From positions 13,708,079 to 13,772,078 of the forward strand of contig JAJEKV010000030.1 of assembly GCA_021234155.1 (NCBI GenBank): 64,000 bases of DNA, written 5' to 3'. Every line of letters begins with the position of its first letter. Within the stretch, counting starts at the first letter, position 1. The notes beneath the pieces are model-generated. The model ran no database searches. It was not told the origin of the DNA and saw only the letters and a program-made list of their open reading frames with translations. The translations under genes were made by a program, and so were the position numbers. This DNA comes from Isoetes taiwanensis (Eukaryota; Streptophyta; Lycopodiopsida; Isoetales; Isoetaceae). This document shows positions 32,160-43,865 of this stretch, piece after piece.

Positions 32160-33480
32160 CAAGCTCTTGCTTGAGTCTAATTTCCTTCCTTTTTCGACGT
32201 TCCTTTGCTAAACTCTTATACATAAATTCTATCAAGCATGATTAGACATGCTTGGTGATCTGATTTCCAAGCAATCAGAGGTTTTAACCACTCAAAAAGT
32301 CTATTTCTGAAATTCTGACTGCATAAATTTCTGAAATTCTGACTGCATAAACCAGCCTCTGATTATGCACACTATCTCAAGTTATACTTTGATATTATGT
32401 ACGAAATTTGGCAATCTGGTAGAACACTGGTATATGCAACTACCCATAAAGTTTCAGAAAAAAATAAGAACCCTAACTTGGTCAAATTACCATTGTAACA
32501 GAGCTGAAATTCAGCAAAAACGAATCTGAAATTCAGCAAAAACGAAATTGCCAGGATGTCCCGGCAACGGAACCAAAAATGTTAACATACTCTCACTATG
32601 GTAACACATAATCCAAGTACTCTAGAATCAGAATAGAACTTCAAGCATTTGATAAAACAATACAAACACTTACCCAAGCACTGTCCAGATAAGCATTTCA
32701 ATGGTGACTAGAATTTCCTTTTTTTTTGGCATTTGGGTCTCTGTAGAAGCTATTAAACATTGTTCCAATGCTTGGAATACATAAGCAATGACAGAAATGA
32801 ACTAGTTTTGTAAACCTTGCTTACCTGGAAGCTCCGAAGCAGTCATGATAGAAACTGATGGAAGGAACCGTGCTGCAATATAGGGTTTGTAATACTGCAA
32901 GCAAAACAATGCTTGTTGAGACAAAGGAACCCATCTCGGATTTGATCAATGCGCTTTGTTGAAGCCAAGAACTAGGTCAAGCCGTGAAATCAAATAACCA
33001 CAATTCTGGCATTAAGTCTTTGCTTATTTTATTTGTTAATTATTATCAATTAGGTGCTTTAACGAAATGACATATTAGTTCTGAGTAAAACTTGATAAGC
33101 AAGTTAAAGCACGCATAAGGAGAACATGAAATGCAATAATAACGGTTTCTATTCAAAAGTCTCCTTCTTCTTAACAACAACGTACTTGCTTCTTTATATA
33201 GATTTCACAATAAATCTCCACCGTCTATGGTCTTGCCACATGGCACAAGTACAAGCCAAATTCGTCACACATTGCGTCGAAATTTTCGTCAAAAATTGCG
33301 TCAAATTTTTCGCCGCATGTTTTGTCACTAAAATCGTCAGAATATTAGTCTGGATTATCGTGACACAGCACGTCAAGGTAGAGATCAGAAAGTTTGTCAC
33401 ATTTTCAGTTACTACTATCGTCAGCATTTTATCGTTTTGTTGCTATTGAGGTGGATGGTTAAAGCCATTAAAGATGAAAC
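32160..33480. other. 1.3 kb AT-rich, no gene seen
   Basis: Short direct repeats are visible (ATTTCTGAAATTCTGACTGC twice at 32,306-32,350; GAAATTCAGCAAAAACGAA twice at 32,508-32,545). At 33,240-33,440 the motif TCGTCA/GCGTCA recurs about ten times. The frames here are short and unrecognised. Confidence 0.55.
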
Positions 33481-33489
33481 TGATATTCA

Positions 33490-36400
33490 CATTTAGGAAG
33501 GAAGGAAGGAAGGAAGTTTATTTTAACGTCCACGGAGGCCAGAGGCCTATGAGACGGCACAGAACAGGCAAAAAAGCCAAAAACCCCAACACCAAAAACA
33601 AACAATGTAACTGTATAGTAGAACCCTACTACCGGGATGAAAAAACCCCCACTTGGGAGGAAAAACCCTAACAGTAGGCTCTCAAATACCATGCCCCAGA
33701 AGAGCAAGTCGGCCCGCGAGAAATCTGCGGGGATGTAAGCTCCCGGTCGGCTACCATAGGTGATCCCGGTAGCGATGTAGCGATTATGTCGAGCATCTAA
33801 GATCGGTGTGCATTTGCTTATCTTGGACATGGGCATATCTTTGGGCACCGGGAGGGCATGGTGCTCATCCTCTATCCCGTGCATCTCCTGGCACCGACAT
33901 ATCCTCTCCTCCACAGGGGATCGGGTGCCGCCATTCACCCCGGTGACTCTCAATTAGGAGGTAATGGGAACCCGTCCTTATGGCGGCAATAGCTCTCGTT
34001 TTTCTTCCCGAGATGTGTGCTTTCAAGTACCAATGGGGTCCATGCTCAAGGCTGGGATTAATCTGGCGTGATAGTGCTCGCCTCTTGGGCTTTGCAGAGT
34101 AGAGGCATCCCACAGTGGCAAGCATAGCCCGCATCCAATTGCCCATTCTGCGCGATCGAATGCCCGGTGCCACCATCATTTGGTAATCCATAGACCACCT
34201 CCTAAACCATCCCTTACGATTGCTTTCGTGCCATACCCTCTTCCATTTGGGGGCCCTGCATTAACAACCACGGCTGTGGGGGCAAGCGATGCTCATCCAT
34301 CCCATCCACCTTATGGAAGCAAGTAAGATGCCTTCCGCGATAGCAGAATCTTTGTAAAGGCGAGAACCGTCTCATACAACAAAATCGATCTGATGCGGTT
34401 GTCCTTCACTCCCAAGCTATAGGTCAAGAAAGCTTTTGACCCTTTCCAACCTATCCCACGATTTTTTGCTAACTCTTTGGGCCCCAAACCTCCACCCCAT
34501 ATAGCACCAGCGGCCGCTCAACCAAAGCTCTAAATGTGTGCTCTCCTCGCCATCCGCAGATCTATCCAGGCAACACGCGTTTTTACTTTTATATAAACCT
34601 TCCGGCCGACGGCTCTTCTCTCCACACACTCATCCCACGGCATGTTAGTAGTGAAATCAATTCCCGGATACTTGAAGCTCCGCACCATCTCCACTTCCCC
34701 GTCCCTCGTAATAGAACTCCTCGATAGGGTGTTGCGAGACGAGGATCGCGAGAAGCTTAGTTTTGTGCAAGTTCATTGTCATTCCGTTGCCCCACGTAGA
34801 ACACCGGGGCATCCAAATCTTCGCTGCATATTGCTGGCGTGTGTGAGCTAGCAAAGCTACATCATCCGCATATAGTAACCGGCTCCCGAGGTCGCATCGA
34901 TAATTGCACCCCCGCTCCCCATGGTGCCGCATCCACATCTCCAAGCTATCAATATACAACCCAAAAGCGTTGGAGACAACGGGCAGCCCCTTAACTCCCA
35001 TAGTGCTAGCTACCGCCCGATCCTCATAAAGGCGGTCGGCATAAATCCCATCATAAAGCTGGTGCACCACATTCGCAACTCTGTGGAACTCGCAATTCTT
35101 GCAACCTCTCGCCACAAGATGTCTCTGGGGCGGTATCATATGCGGTCTTAAAATACAAAGCAAAGAATACAAGTCCTGTCGCTCATTCCCGGCTTGCCTC
35201 CATCAACACTCTCAAAGTGAAGATATGGTCTTGGTGGAGGAGTCATTGGTAAAGCCCGCCTGGCCAATGCCCGCGACCCCTCGCCTCCCTCGCCCACTTA
35301 GTAAGTTTCTTCTCCACCACCCCGCCAGGGCTTTGCAAACAAATGAGCTTACCATAATCATCGATGGTTCGCCATCATCCAGATTACCAGCTTTATGAAC
35401 AGGAACAACCTTACTAACCATCCACTCCTGGGGAGCCCCTCGCTCAGAGCCTGGTTAATGATCACCGTCGGGGCCCTACCACAGATGGGCCACCCCATTT
35501 CAACAGCTCGGCCTGCAGCCCTCAGAAATCCTTTGCCTTGCCATTTGCCGATGCCTCGAGACCTTGTGAACATCCTCCCGCGTGAGCTGCAAAGCACCTC
35601 TCCTACCTGATCCGGGACCCTGGCATTAGCTCCTGGCGGGTCATATAACTCCTGCAAGCGGTGCATCCATTGCTCCACACTTACATTACCAGCCACCTGG
35701 CGCTTCTTATATAACACCTTACGCCAAAAAGCTTTTGGCTCTGCCATGAGCATGTCAAACAGGCGCTCCTGGGTTTCTGCCATGTATCTCCCCTTCTTGG
35801 CTTTTAGGAAGAGCTTATAGTCTTGCAGGGCCTGTGGCCGCAACTGTGGATCTATGACCAAGCGCAGCTGGCTCTTTAGAGCCTTGCAATCAGCATCAAA
35901 CCACGGGTTCTCGGGGAAAATGCGCTTATTGTCCCTCCTTGAGGCCCTTCACTGCAAAGGAAGCCTCAGCAGCTGCAAGCAGCGCCCTCACCAGCCATGC
36001 ACACCTGTCTTGCAGTGTGTAGAAGCTATCAAACCCCTGTAATTCCTGCACCAACACAGATTCATACTGTCCCTGCTTCTGATAGCGTGGGATGTATGGT
36101 AACCCTCCACGCCCCCTTTGCAGTGTCTCCGCTATTGAGTGCTCCCAATTCAGCGTGACATAAAGCGGGTAGTGATCTGACAAAGCCTCCTCATCCCCTG
36201 TGCTTGTGCCAATGGAGAGGTGTGTAACCATGTCAAGTGCTGCTACCGGAGCGAGAAGGTAATCCAACACACTAGCTCCCCCATCCTGCCTATCACTCCT
36301 GCAAGTAACACCCCCTGAGTGTGGCCATCATCGGCGCATACCATTACAAATTACCATGTCAAAACACGGCGAGCTGGACCACCGTCACGCCAAATGGTCT

Positions 36401-37105
36401 AGCCACCATATCCTCGAGTGCCGGTATTCCCCGAATAGCGGCTGTCTCAAAAAGCGGATCGACCATTATCGTCACCTTTGGAAGGTCACCGACTGCAACT
36501 GCTTGTGTGCGAGCATTGAAATCTCCAAGCAAAACACTTGTCCCCGCTGATTATAGCGGTCTATGTCATCATACTGTTCCTATAAATCCGGACATCCATG
36601 TCCGCATCATGTACCCGTAGAACTTAGAGCCCGCATGGGGAATGTAGCAACTAGCAAGAAACAATGGGACCCTCGACCAGGCTCTAATACCATTACCCAC
36701 ATGTAGCGGTTAAACACATCGACTTCAAGTGTGATCTTGCATGCTAAGGCATCCCTAAAGTAGCAAGCCACTCCACCGCATTCGCGTCCGCCATGGCGCT
36801 CATTAGCAAGTGAGAAATGCTGATATCCTCGAATGTCTGGCAATCGATGCCCTTCATACTCCCATGTCTTCTGCAGGAAGACGATGTCCATGTCTGTCGC
36901 GATCCCATTCAAGCCACTGCCCTTCTGCCACGGGAAGCCCCTACAATTCCAGGAAACAATACGAAGACACTTTCCCTATGCTGACTGCGGCTGTGGATCC
37001 ATCTGAGTGCCTGAGGACGCTGCTGTAGTTGGAATAACTCGGGCAGCCTGCTCACGGGACCCTGATGGATGTGCACCAAATAGGGAGGGTGCACCAAATT
37101 GGGAG
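33490..37105 (-). mobile_element. LINE-B, nearly full ORF2, 5'-truncated, with (GGAA)n tail
   Basis: It lies on the minus strand. The 3' end is at 33,490, where the terminal block (TTAACGTCCACGGAGGCCAG on plus) meets GGAAGGAAGGAAGGAAG. The 5' end lies near 37,105, just upstream of the ORF2 start. The element has a different RT style from LINE-A but the same kind of 3' terminus. Confidence 0.8.
33860..36965 (-). pseudogene. LINE-B ORF2: endonuclease, reverse transcriptase, C-terminal zinc finger
   Basis: Endonuclease: IVSWNCRGFP (about 36,955) and MDIVFLQKTWEYEGHRLPDI with CGGVACYFRDALACKI (36,890-36,740). Linker: KAFWRKVLYKKRQVAGNVSV and VEQWMHRLQELYDPPGANAR (35,760-35,620). RT: NAFGLYIDSLEMWMRHHG (about 34,960), then LLYADDVALLAHT with the catalytic YADD at 34,861-34,872, then NGMTMNLHKTK. 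C-terminus: HYLLIESHRGEWRHPIPCGG and a CRCQEMHGIEDEHHA Cys/His knuckle (33,900-33,860). Several indels break the frame, but the catalytic residues remain. Confidence 0.8.
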
Positions 37106-37826
37106 CTTAAAGCTAAGTGACACATTGTTGCAATAGACCAAATCCTGTATGAAAAAATGGGCATTTTATTGATATGATAAAATTGGAATAATGTACAAGA
37201 GGATGCAGCTGAGAGGCTTTTATATTGTATATAAGTATATACACCATTATCTTTGATAAACCGGACTTGAGCTGCCAGGATAGAAATTTTTAGAAATTGA
37301 TGGAGACCTGTGAAATCCTGCATGCATGTGGGGATGGTGAAGGTGAGCAAGACAATCGCAAGTCATCCAACCGCTGCCTTTCTTCAACAACTCTGACCTT
37401 TCACTTTGATTTAAAACCCACTAAGCAATTTCACCTTTTCACCTTAATTCTCCTGTTCCATTGCTTGGGCCAGAAAGACATCACCTTCTTTCCTAGGGCG
37501 AGCAAGGCCGGCTGCCTATTCAAATCAGTTATAAAAACATAAGAACAATACCGCCTTAGACAATATTTTCTGGAATAAAATGTGAGTTAAATGTAAAGGC
37601 TGCAGTAAGGACTTACATGCTAGTGATTTTCAAATAATTGCACATTATCGACTTGGATAAGCCAAGGGGTGGCAAATGTAAAACTAGAAATGGGACAATG
37701 CAGCCTTCATTTACTGAATTCAAGAGCTAAAATTGTGCTACCAAGAAAACTTTCCTGTATTCTACCAGCAATCTATCAAAGGATATTAGTCATAAAGCAA
37801 GAAATACTTCGTGAAGATACACTCAC
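37106..37826. other. No gene recognised
   Basis: AT-rich flank between LINE-B and the RING exon. A few short frames are present without recognisable motifs. This interval is where the next exon of the HLTF-like gene should be, and it is not found. Confidence 0.5.
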
Positions 37827-38153
37827 TCTTATATCCAGCTTTCTTCTGTAACAAGGAAATCAACACAACTATCTTCACACTAGCCTTTGTTCCATTTTCC
37901 AGGTTATCAGTCTCTTCAACTTCTTCACCAATGTTGGAAACAAAAATATTAGCGGAATTTAGTGGTGAGCGGCATAGAGGGCACTGCCTTTTATCACAAG
38001 TAGACATTTTCTCAATACACCACCTGCAGAAAACATGTGCGCATCGAGTAATAATAGCCATTGTTGGAGGACATAAGCAAATAGGACAGTCAAATTCATC
38101 TGCAGTTTGGACTAATAGCTTTTGCAACAACTCGGGACTTATGATTGCAAGTT
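37827..38153 (-). pseudogene. Single RING-finger exon of a HLTF/RAD5-like SNF2 helicase gene
   Basis: An acceptor TTTTTGCAG at 38,154 and a donor GTGAGT at 37,821-37,826 bound a 327-base exon with phase 1 at both ends. It reads ISPELLQKLLVQTADEFDCP, then a C3HC4 RING (CPIC, CAHVFCRWC, CPLC) and a short linker with KASVKIVVLISLLQKKAG. Plant SMARCA3-like (HLTF/RAD5-type) DNA-repair ATPases carry exactly this RING between their helicase halves. Neither the preceding SNF2 exons nor the following helicase C exon is present on either side; LINE-B and PI4K alpha exons are there instead. So this is an isolated exon with intact splice sites, not a working gene. Confidence 0.75.
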
Positions 38154-38428
38154 CTGCAAAAATCAACCACATGCATAAATTGGCACGAGATAGTCCATCT
38201 CATTAATTTTAAATTTTACAATAAAACTGCTAGTCCATTTCCTATTTTAAAAAGGCAAGCAGGCAATCATGCAACCTAGTGGGATCTAATACCAGGATAC
38301 CAAGCATAGGCAACTAAGCTAGCTCAACCCACTCTACCGAGCTCACAACCTGACATTATTGAACAATGAAAATTGTTGTTCAGAATGAAGACAAAACAGA
38401 AAACTATTTTGAGACCAAATTTCACTCA

Positions 38429-40926
38429 CAAGAGGAAGAGTTGCTTCTGTAATAACTGTACAACATCTGCCCATTGTGAACTCCATTTATAGGGGCCTGC
38501 AACAGCCTGCACGCTGACACTCCCTATGCTACTCATACTTGCAGCAACTTTCATTGATGGCTGAACCTTCTGAATAGCATGGGCCAGAATGTAATCTATA
38601 ACAGCTAGGGGAAAGTAATATGCCATCTGGATTCTGGAGATTTGTAATTCAGAACATATAATTTTAACAAATTAAAAAGCTTAAAATAACTTAAGTCTTC
38701 TACAACATTAATATTTTCTATTTTTTTCTTTTTTCCTTGATCTTTATGTTGCATGTCACTCGTCCCTAGTTGTTACATAGGACACACATCCTCATAGACC
38801 TTGGGTATCTCAGAAGACATTAATAGATTCTTCTTCCTTTTTTTCCTTCTGAGTGCCCACATTATGGCAATACAGCACCCTTATCCAATCCATCATCAAG
38901 ACAGGCATATTACCAACAAGATAAATAATAAAAATGGTGATCGACATTTAAAATTATGGTCCTCATCATTCAACCGCATACCTTCCAATGTAATCTATAA
39001 CAGCTAGGGGAAAGTAATATGCCATCTGGATTCTGGAGATTTGTAATTCAGAACATATAATTTTAACAAATTAAAAAGCTTAAAATAACTTAAGTCTTCT
39101 ACAACATTAATATTTTCTATTTTTTCTTTTTTCCTTGATCTTTATGTTGCATGTCACTCGTCCCTAGCTGTTACATAGGACACACATCCTCATAGACCTT
39201 GGGTATCTCAGAAGACATTAATAGATTCTTCTTCCTTTTTTTCCTTCCGAATGCCCACATTATGGCAATACAGCACCCTTATCCAATCCATCATCAAGAC
39301 AGGCATATTACCAACAAGATAAATAATAAAAATGGTGATCGACATTTAAAATTATGGTCCTCATCATTCAACCGCATACCTTCCACTTTTGGCTTCTGCA
39401 ACAAGACCAACGTCAGAACAAAGGATCGGCATTCTGTGCCGATAATCAGAACGCAATTTAGGTTGACAAAGCCCACGTGCAATGACTTGAAAGGCAACAT
39501 GAAGTGTCTGTAAAATATGCTCCCTTCTTTTAGAAAAACAAAACCACCCAGCAGTTACCATGTATAAGAGAACAGCTTGCATCCACTTACATCCGTGCGT
39601 TCAGTTATAGCTTTTGGCGCCAATGTCTTGCTATTTGTTGAACCAACTATTGACAATTTCTCCAGATAGCTTCTTGTCAAAAGCACGATGGTTTCTCTAT
39701 ATGACTTCTCAAAACCTAGAGTTTCTGATATGTATTTTTCAAAGCCATGTATTAAACCTAGCCATGTATTTTTCACAAATACATGCCAAAGACATTATGT
39801 TTCATATTGGCATATAAGGTCAGAGTTCTACCCGCAGGCGCAAAAGACACGGAACAGAGGCATCGTCCTCTTGCAAACTCTCTAGAAACACAGGCAGATC
39901 CATCTCAATAGCTTCACACTTGTTAAGCATCGTTGCTAGGTCTGCACACAGAGTAACTCAATTCTCCTACATTTTCATTTAAGATAAGTAGCTCTAACAA
40001 AGCAAACTAAAATATGTACCTCCGTTCGTTCTCGAATATAGGCTGCAAGAGATAACTCGAATGGTTTGGACCTATCCCAGTTCCAACCAGCCTTGATTAT
40101 TGAGCAACTCCCCTTCACCACACTTTCGAACATTGCCCTTTGATTTGTGCCCCAAATGTCAGCCTGTAGGTAAATGTGAAGCTCAATGCTTGATAATGAA
40201 GTGTCCAAGGTTGCACATATGCTTTATTCAAATTACAATGCGACAAACTAAATAAATAATCTCACATAAGCACAAGCAGACAGGATAAGATGCTTTAATC
40301 GATAAAGAACAACACCAAGAATCTGCCTTCCATGAACAACAGAAATTTCTGCGACCCCTTGCCATATCTCTTCAAGTAGAATATATACATGAAAAACTTG
40401 TGAAGTATACCTAAAAACGCCATTCCAAATACAAACAAGAAAGCAAAAAGACAGAAACTGGTGCTTTGATTTAAACCAAGAATTCTCAACCAAACGGAAA
40501 AGCATATTTACCTGCAACCTCAAGGGACCACTTTGTTCTCCATTTAATAGTGGCCGCTGAATTGTGTGGTTCCAGAATGATATTTAATGGCTCCAGCTGA
40601 AAAAACACCTTAAGATCGCAAGAACAAATATTCAATTTCTTGCCACAATTCTTAACGACCCTTCTTAAAGGATCTCCAAACTAATCCAGCATCTTGAACA
40701 ACTTGATTATACTTCTTAGACATAAAGAAACCTTATAATAATCATATAATCTATGTACAAGTTAGTAACAAATTATCCAAAATGTTTTGCACATCTCATT
40801 TACAGCATATGCTCTGAAATCAAAGACTTCCACATAATTGCATAAGAAATACACCAAAATACTTGATATTGAAGGCATAAAATAGTTGCTCATCACAAAA
40901 GCGTGCTTTTAGAGCAATATGTAGAG
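38429..40926 (-). pseudogene. Phosphatidylinositol 4-kinase alpha fragment: consecutive exons, no kinase domain
   Basis: Minus-strand exons with GT-AG borders: 40,512-40,596, 40,266-40,410 (GVAEISVVHGRQILGVVLYR), 40,020-40,163 (WGTNQRAMFESVVKGSCSII and RSKPFELSLAAYIRER), 39,832-39,941 (MDLPVFLESLQEDDASVPCL), 39,591-39,724 (TLGFEKSYRETIVLLTRSYL), 39,379-39,507 (KLRSDYRHRMPILCSDVGLV), 38,429-38,633 (AIQKVQPSM and AVAGPYKWSSQWADVV). A weaker one at about 40,865-40,926 may precede them. The order and content match the N-terminal helical half of plant PI4K alpha, which makes PI4P at the plasma membrane. An expected stretch of about 30 residues after SDVGLVAEAKSG is missing, and the catalytic domain is absent: an HLTF-like exon and LINE-B follow instead. 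Phases still fit, so a truncated transcript is possible. Confidence 0.75.
38588..39385. repeat. 399-bp tandem duplication inside the PI4K alpha fragment
   Basis: The unit starting GTAATCTATAACAGCTAGGG at 38,591 recurs at 38,990 with about 98% identity. The duplication copies the splice acceptor and first 40-odd bases of the last PI4K alpha exon and the donor end of the exon before it, so a small extra pseudo-exon with both splice sites is created. Confidence 0.9.
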
Positions 40927-41187
40927 CTGTAGGTTCAGTTTTTAGAAGTTGAAAATTCTGAAATCTTGTGCCAGTATGAAAAATCAGCTTTAGTTCATAA
41001 TAGAGGCTTGAAACATTAAGTTTTACATCAGACCCACCTTGAATAGACATACCCAAATATCTAGCTGCAGCCAAACCATTCAGTTAGCATAAACACCTTT
41101 GAACAGACTTTAAGAGCTAGGATTCCATAAGAAACACATGAGTAAACTAAACACAGAGGTTACCTGATTTTTTCAGGCTTTGCAACG

Positions 41188-41523
41188 TCATTTATCTCTT
41201 TGAATATATCTATAATGGGCAATATTCTTAGCCATAGTGGCTTCACCAAAGTCTGGACTCAGGTTCCGTCTGATGCCTCTGCCCTTCTTCCCTTTCTTTT
41301 TTGGTATGGATCCATTGTAATTTTTTGCAGTGGGAACCTTCTTCTTTTTCTTCGAAATACTCAATTCCTTTTCCTTTTCCAGAAGGGGATTAGCAGATGC
41401 AACTTCCTCGAACATCATTTTGTTCAGCAGCCCCTCGTCCATCATTTCTTATGCCCAAGGAGTACCTTGAGCACCAACAAGCTGTTGATATTCCACATCC
41501 CTCTCGTTTTCTTCCCAATCCAT
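41188..41523 (-). pseudogene. Possible TFIIIC TPR-subunit (GTF3C3-like) N-terminal fragment
   Basis: The ATG at 41,523 (minus) gives MDWEENERDVEYQQLVGAQG, then a stop at about 41,450 or a splice, then ELSISKKKKKVPTAKNYNGS, KKGKKGRGIRRNLSPDFGEA and, in a shifted frame, IFKEINDVAKPEKI before a GTAACC donor at about 41,160. A basic run followed by LSP-x-GEATM and I-KEI-VA-P is the layout at the start of the TPR region of plant TFIIIC102-type subunits. The match is short and frames change, so the call is tentative. It precedes the PI4K alpha exons on the same strand. Confidence 0.3.
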
Positions 41524-41669
41524 GTTTTATTATTTGTCTCGCAGCAAAATGTCTAATATACATCTACATGTGACTTGTTGTAGTATTTGGACATGCTTGA
41601 CAAAAATCCTGCACATGTCAATCCACTAGGTAGTCCTACGTCTTCATCCTCGTCTATTACATCATCAAC

Positions 41670-42140
41670 TTGTCCATTCCCCTTCATTGTTTTGGTTCAA
41701 GTTCAAGTTCTAGTTCAGGGGAAACTCAAGAAGTTAAGAGAGGTCGCACAAGGGGAACTACAGTGGCTAATGTATTTAAGAGCCATTTTAAAAAAACCTC
41801 GCATGACCTTGCTCATGCATGTGAAACTGAAAATGACATGACCGATCAACTCCCTCATCATCTCAAAGCCTTGGTTGCCCCATTTGTACGAGCATCCTTG
41901 GGTTGCTGGGAAGGGGAACTACCTCCAATGTTGGAAGAGTTTATGTATTGGGACCATAAATATATGATAGCTCCTTCTTTGAAAATGCCACGAGCTGGAA
42001 GGGGGTTGTACATAATGGACAATGTGAATGTACAGCCTGGTCACTCAATTGTGTTGATGGTATATGGCGGTCCCACGTACCCTTGGGGAGTATGGCATAA
42101 ACTTATGCCAGGGACATATTTTAATACTTATTATTCTTAA
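41670..42140 (+). CDS. Hypothetical ORF of 156 codons, possibly transposon-derived
   Basis: The frame opens with Ser-rich sequence, then KRGRTRGTTVANVFKSHFKK, ALVAPFVRASLGCWEGELPP and MDNVNVQPGHSIVLMVYGGP. The first segment recalls the RGxTR...L opening of the Ptta/En/Spm transposase-associated region, but I cannot confirm it. No introns are evident and it ends cleanly at 42,140. The start at 41,670 is uncertain. Confidence 0.3.
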   Translation: MSIPLHCFGSSSSSSSGETQEVKRGRTRGTTVANVFKSHFKKTSHDLAHACETENDMTDQLPHHLKALVAPFVRASLGCWEGELPPMLEEFMYWDHKYMIAPSLKMPRAGRGLYIMDNVNVQPGHSIVLMVYGGPTYPWGVWHKLMPGTYFNTYYS

Positions 42141-42405
42141 CCATGAATATGCACATGGTAGTCTTAGATGGTGTTTATGATATGCACAAGTTGAAGTTTG
42201 AGAAGCGCACATATTAGCAGTTTGAAACACACGCTGGTGTTTCTACATGAGTTGAATTGGGTAGCAAGTAGAATATAAGTGAGATATATATAAATATAGC
42301 CTAAACTGCTCTAAGTGTGGACTTTTGTTGCGTTCATTAGCACAAGCATATTGAAGTCCAAATCCAGTAATTTAGTCCTTTTATAAGTATAGCATCACTT
42401 TAACT

Positions 42406-42506
42406 GTTACAGTGACAGTTTCAGTACAAAATCCATAAGAGACTCCAGCATAGGTTACAGTGACAGTTTCAGTACAAAATCCATAAGAGACTCCAGCATA
42501 GGTTAC
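42406..42506. repeat. 48-bp unit repeated twice in tandem
   Basis: GTTACAGTGACAGTTTCAGT begins at 42,406 and 42,454, and a third GTTACA starts at 42,502. The copies are identical, which implies a recent slip. Confidence 0.9.
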
Positions 42507-42509
42507 AAT

Positions 42510-43655
42510 GACTAAATATTCTTCATTCGCTTAGTCTTTCCAATACCTAAAAAGTGTTTCCATGTCCGCCCACACTTTGCACATTATATTGCCTAGCATA
42601 TCTGATACTTATCTATGCGAAACATGGTACATTTGACTTGTTTCCGACGTTGTTGCAGTTTTCGACTGCTGATCACTGCTTGCATAGATAAAGCAGCATC
42701 TGAAATGCAAAACCTTAGCCTTGCTAGTGTAGAACCATTCACTACAATAGAACAATAAAGCAGCATCTGAAATGCAAAATGATCAGCTAGCACTAAAAAA
42801 ATAATAATAAACCAAAGGAAAACATGTCCTCTTTCCTTTAGATTTATCAGTCGTTTGTAGCAAAAAATCAGCTTCAATAGCATTATTTTCTAAGATGATC
42901 ACAAATATGCCATTGTTCCAGTCATATTTTGATAGAGGTTTTCTTGTAAGCCATCGATCTTAAATTTGGGTTGGGTAGATGAACAGTCTGCATTGTTGTT
43001 GCATCTCCGCTTTTCTATTGAATAAGCCAGAGGGCAATCCTTTGGGCAACAATATAATGTAAATGCTCCATCATAAAAGATGCATCTTAAGAAAATTGTG
43101 CAGAGATATTTCTTTATGATATGACCTTCAAAACCTTTGTCTCTTTCAAGCTTGGTCCTCTCTATCTATAAAGATAAAAAAAAAAAAAGGAAGGGGGGAG
43201 GGGGGACTGGCAGTGTTGTTAATGTCCTAGGATTCATTCAACAGATTCAAGCAGGGGTTTTGTATGCCTTATGGATTTTGCACAATGGTAGAACTTGTCT
43301 CACATGACTGTTAGTATAAATGCTCTAGGATAGCTAGAATATCTCACATGACTGTTAGTACTCAATGACTTTACCTAAATGCTCTAGGAGACAATCACAT
43401 ATTAATAGATGGGACGTTTATAAAAATGATGCTGGTCTAGTGTTATAAAGAGCTTACAAGGCAGACCGCCAAGTTGCAATGGGAAAGCTGTGAGAATGGA
43501 TGATTAATAATATATACTAACAAACCAAACCTGCATAAGAGCATGGATGGACTTTCAATCGCACGAATGGAATTATCCTTATTTCCGTTATTTATAGCAG
43601 TCTTCATCGCCTCAGAATCTGTCGGCCAAACCTAAGTTTACCATAAGTAGTGGTG
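42510..43655. other. No gene recognised
   Basis: AT-rich intergenic or intronic sequence. AAAGCAGCATCTGAAATGCA occurs twice (42,690 and 42,757), and a purine run (A12 then GGAAGGGGGGAGGGGGG) lies at 43,177-43,207. Confidence 0.55.
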
Positions 43656-43662
43656 TTGTGAT

Positions 43663-43752
43663 GTAGAACGGAATGGGGGAAGCCATTCTTGCTCGCGACC
43701 GGATTCTGCAGGTCAGGGGGAAGCAAGAATGGCTTCCCCCATTCTGTTCTAC
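43663..43752. repeat. Perfect long hairpin (stem about 30 bp)
   Basis: The arm at 43,663-43,692 (AACGGAATGGGGGAAGCCAT in part) is complementary to 43,721-43,752 with only one or two mismatches; the loop is about 28 bases. It is followed by ACGTCAAGGTAAG twice in tandem. It sits in the 3' part of the peroxidase fragment and could be a foldback insertion. Confidence 0.85.
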
Positions 43753-43865
43753 GACGTCAAGGTAAGACGTCAAGGTAAGGTGATTACCTGATTCTACAGG
43801 TTTGTTGAAGCGATTTTTCGTTCTGCTTAAGAATGAATCAAGAAACTGCCGGAAGGCAGACCCAC

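Noticed and set aside
37827-40926. One single host gene combining the RING exon and the PI4K alpha exons
   Set aside because: The RING exon belongs to HLTF/RAD5-like proteins and PI4K alpha has no RING, so they come from different genes.
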